64,000 nt of DNA from Zerene cesonia (lineage: Eukaryota > Arthropoda > Insecta > Lepidoptera > Pieridae). Position numbers and translations under genes: made by a program. The notes under the pieces are model-generated. The model ran no database searches, was not told the origin of the DNA, and worked only from the letters and a program-made list of their open reading frames with translations. Of this stretch, positions 62,901-64,000 are shown piece by piece. The stretch lies in assembly GCF_012273895.1 (NCBI RefSeq), contig NC_052102.1, positions 6,780,917 through 6,844,916 of the forward strand, read 5' to 3'. How positions within the stretch are numbered: position 1 is the first letter of the stretch; each line of letters starts with the position of its first letter.

Positions 62901-63184
62901 TCGACCTCTTCACTTACAATTTCCATTTGTTTTGAAGTGTTCTGAACTTGATTACGCAGGAGACATATTTTAAGGCCAGTACAAAAACTGTCAAATGTTA
63001 AAAAGCCGTCGTGTGAAGCAACTTTTTGGAGGCTCTCAATAACGCCGTGGGGTAAACCTTTAGTACGATCATCACGCCAGCGGTTTTCAATGTCTGTTAA
63101 TTTAACATACCCTGTCCGTTTATCATCCATAATATCGAATAAAGTTCTCATTGCTGAAACGAATTGTTTGGGTAATGATTCCAT
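59976..63184 (-). CDS. SAPCD2: SAPCD2-like protein (suppressor APC domain)
   Basis: Homologue of Suppressor APC domain-containing protein 2, a cortical polarity and spindle-orientation protein in vertebrates. Exons on the minus strand: 63184-62267, 61209-60988, 60089-59976 (TAA), all phase 0. The product is 417 residues. Residues 1-75 (SAMRTLFDIMDDKRTGYVKL, then IENRWRDDRTKGLPHGVIES, LTFDSFCTGLKICLL) match the SuAPC domain. The middle is low-complexity and polar. About 255-306 is coiled coil (LLKKMKQIEQEKDILLQGLT...), continued in exon 2 (HQERLELLRARILELNRQLG). Exon 3 (NKKNKRISVLEREKSALIRE) matches the conserved C-terminal leucine-rich helix. The role in insects is not known to me. Intron 1 holds a SINE, a G-rich tract and a hairpin. 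Confidence 0.88.
60806..60980 (-). repeat. Retroelement remnant, minus orientation
   Basis: From 'acaagcttttgtccgcggct' to 'gcgactttgttttatactat', the same ends as 22765-23060. It abuts the donor side of SAPCD2 exon 2. Confidence 0.55.
61428..61588 (+). repeat. SINE-like element in SAPCD2 intron 1
   Basis: 'aatataaaaatctgaagaat', 'cgtggtcaaaaattctctca', 'gaggaaggctataggctata', tail 'gggcgaagctggggcggacc'. The opposite orientation of the copy at 29549. Confidence 0.6.
61612..61692 (+). other. G-rich tract, possible G-quadruplex
   Basis: Repeated GGTGG/GGTGGG units, including GGG-aataa-GGG and GGTGGGTGGG, stand out in AT-rich intron sequence. Four GGG runs exist, but one loop is long (about 14 nt). 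Confidence 0.5.
61731..61790. repeat. Pre-miRNA-like hairpin
   Basis: ATTTCACTTATTGTCAT (61731-61747) pairs perfectly with 61774-61790. The interior continues to pair with two mismatches and G-U wobbles to a tiny loop, giving a stem of about 28 bp in 60 nt. A third, diverged copy of the arm (GACAATAAGTGAAGTGAAT) follows at about 61808, which points to a repeat. Confidence 0.6.
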
Positions 63185-64000
63185 GTTTGTATTCCAATTA
63201 AATTTTTGGATTCACCTCCTTATTCTCACTTCAACACTTATTGTTATTGATTGTATAGTATTCAATAATATAATATTATGGATACCAAATACCAACTATA
63301 CATGTGTATATACTAAATATCGAATTTTCTTACACAATTTTAAAATTAAACGTATTATTTAAGATACCGCGCCCGGCACCGGATTGTGGGAGTGATTTTG
63401 CAGACTAAACAAGATTGCCGTTCAAGTGTGAGTATAATATGTACGAAAACCGGTCAAGCGGCATTTTGGGCAAGTAGTGTAGCGCTATATGGACGTAACA
63501 GTCGATAAAGTTATTTAAAAATAAGGCCGTAAAGCATATTTTCGCATGTCTAATTTTTTTCTCAATACGTTAATTTGTATTTTATTAGGTAACTTGGTAT
63601 ATAATCAGGTCCAAGTTATTATACAATTATTGAATCTTTCAAGTCTTAATTAGGATGAATTAATAAATATAGTGTGGAGACATTATAATTGGATTTACTT
63701 TACGAAAATAATGCAGAAAAAATGCGTCAAATGTATTGGAGTTTCTAAAAATAAAGCGGTGGTTGTTCTCAATTCTTTCAATCGTAGTATAATTTTCATC
63801 ATAGGTCAAATGGGAATGCCTTAACTTACCTACTAACATAACAAAATGTTGATGTAATTATTATTCAAAGAGTAGTGTGAATTGTTTTAAGAAACTAGCT
63901 GCGCCCCGCGGCTTCACCCGCGTAAGTCTTTATCCCGTAGGAATATCGGGATAAAAGGTTGCCTATATGTTATTCCAGTTGTCCAGCTGTCTACGTACCA
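63185..64000. other. 5' flank of the SAPCD2 homologue
   Basis: Presumed promoter region. I saw no gene or clear core-promoter motif. The only repeat recognised is the SINE at the window end. Confidence 0.5.
63894..64000 (-). mobile_element. SINE (Metulj-like), cut by window end
   Basis: Minus orientation: tail 'actagctgcgccccgcggct', then 'atcccgtaggaatatcggga' and 'cagctgtctacgtacca'. The same family as the copy at 10618. Confidence 0.75.

Noticed and set aside
1..64000. CRISPR arrays, bacterial operons, phage or viral genes, and functional tRNA or rRNA genes
   Set aside because: None seen; the direct repeats present are microsatellites or transposon copies, and every supported gene is a spliced eukaryotic gene.

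Overview
The window looks like nuclear DNA of a moth or butterfly (Lepidoptera). It is AT-rich, its genes are split by many short GT-AG introns, and it encodes insect-type proteins, including the cuticle C-type lectin Schlaff. It is peppered with short retroelement remnants whose tails (variants of 'accgcgggGCGCAGCTAGTA') are, from memory, typical of lepidopteran SINEs (Metulj-like). I assigned all genes by reading exon translations and splice sites by eye; no database search was possible.

Layout as given. Positions 1-13810 are almost gene-free, apart from a weak candidate small-ORF gene (361-399 or 3840-3884 joined to 5884-5976). A 152-N gap follows. Positions 13963-47958 carry the body and C-terminus of centrosomin (cnn, +), a C18orf63/DUF4708 homologue (+), a small ankyrin-repeat protein (-), the U2AF35-related splicing factor ZRSR2/Urp (+), an mTERF-family mitochondrial protein (+), a DNAJA-type Hsp40 with a CAAX tail (-) and the first three coding exons of Schlaff (+). 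A 1000-N gap follows. Positions 48959-50127 are a 1.2-kb piece holding the last Schlaff exon on the opposite strand. A second 1000-N gap follows. Positions 51128-64000 carry the centrosomin N-terminus with the CM1 motif (-), mitochondrial ribosomal protein S18B (+) and a SAPCD2 homologue (-).

The strongest observation is that the piece order is wrong. Schlaff and centrosomin are each split across gaps with their parts on opposite strands. At both breaks the contig ends overlap exactly, end to end, for 77 nt in inverted orientation (47882-47958 with 50127-50051; 13963-14039 with 51204-51128). That pattern fits de Bruijn-graph contigs that were neighbours and were then mis-scaffolded. The order that repairs both genes is 48959-50127, then 13963-47958 reversed, then 51128-64000. 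This also restores one complete SINE in a centrosomin intron. The attachment of 1-13810 is then doubtful.

The genes are unrelated housekeeping and cuticle functions: centrosome scaffold, minor/U2 splicing, mitochondrial transcription and translation, chaperone, and polarity/spindle orientation. I see no operon-like system, defence island or CRISPR. Neighbours are arranged convergently (C18orf63 homologue/ankyrin, mTERF/DNAJA, mRpS18B/SAPCD2) or divergently (ankyrin/ZRSR2, centrosomin/mRpS18B). Other points of interest are three pogo/Tigger-like MITEs, a dead LINE in an mTERF intron, several long hairpins (one perfect 34-bp, one pre-miRNA-like), a NAGNAG acceptor and the small-ORF candidate.
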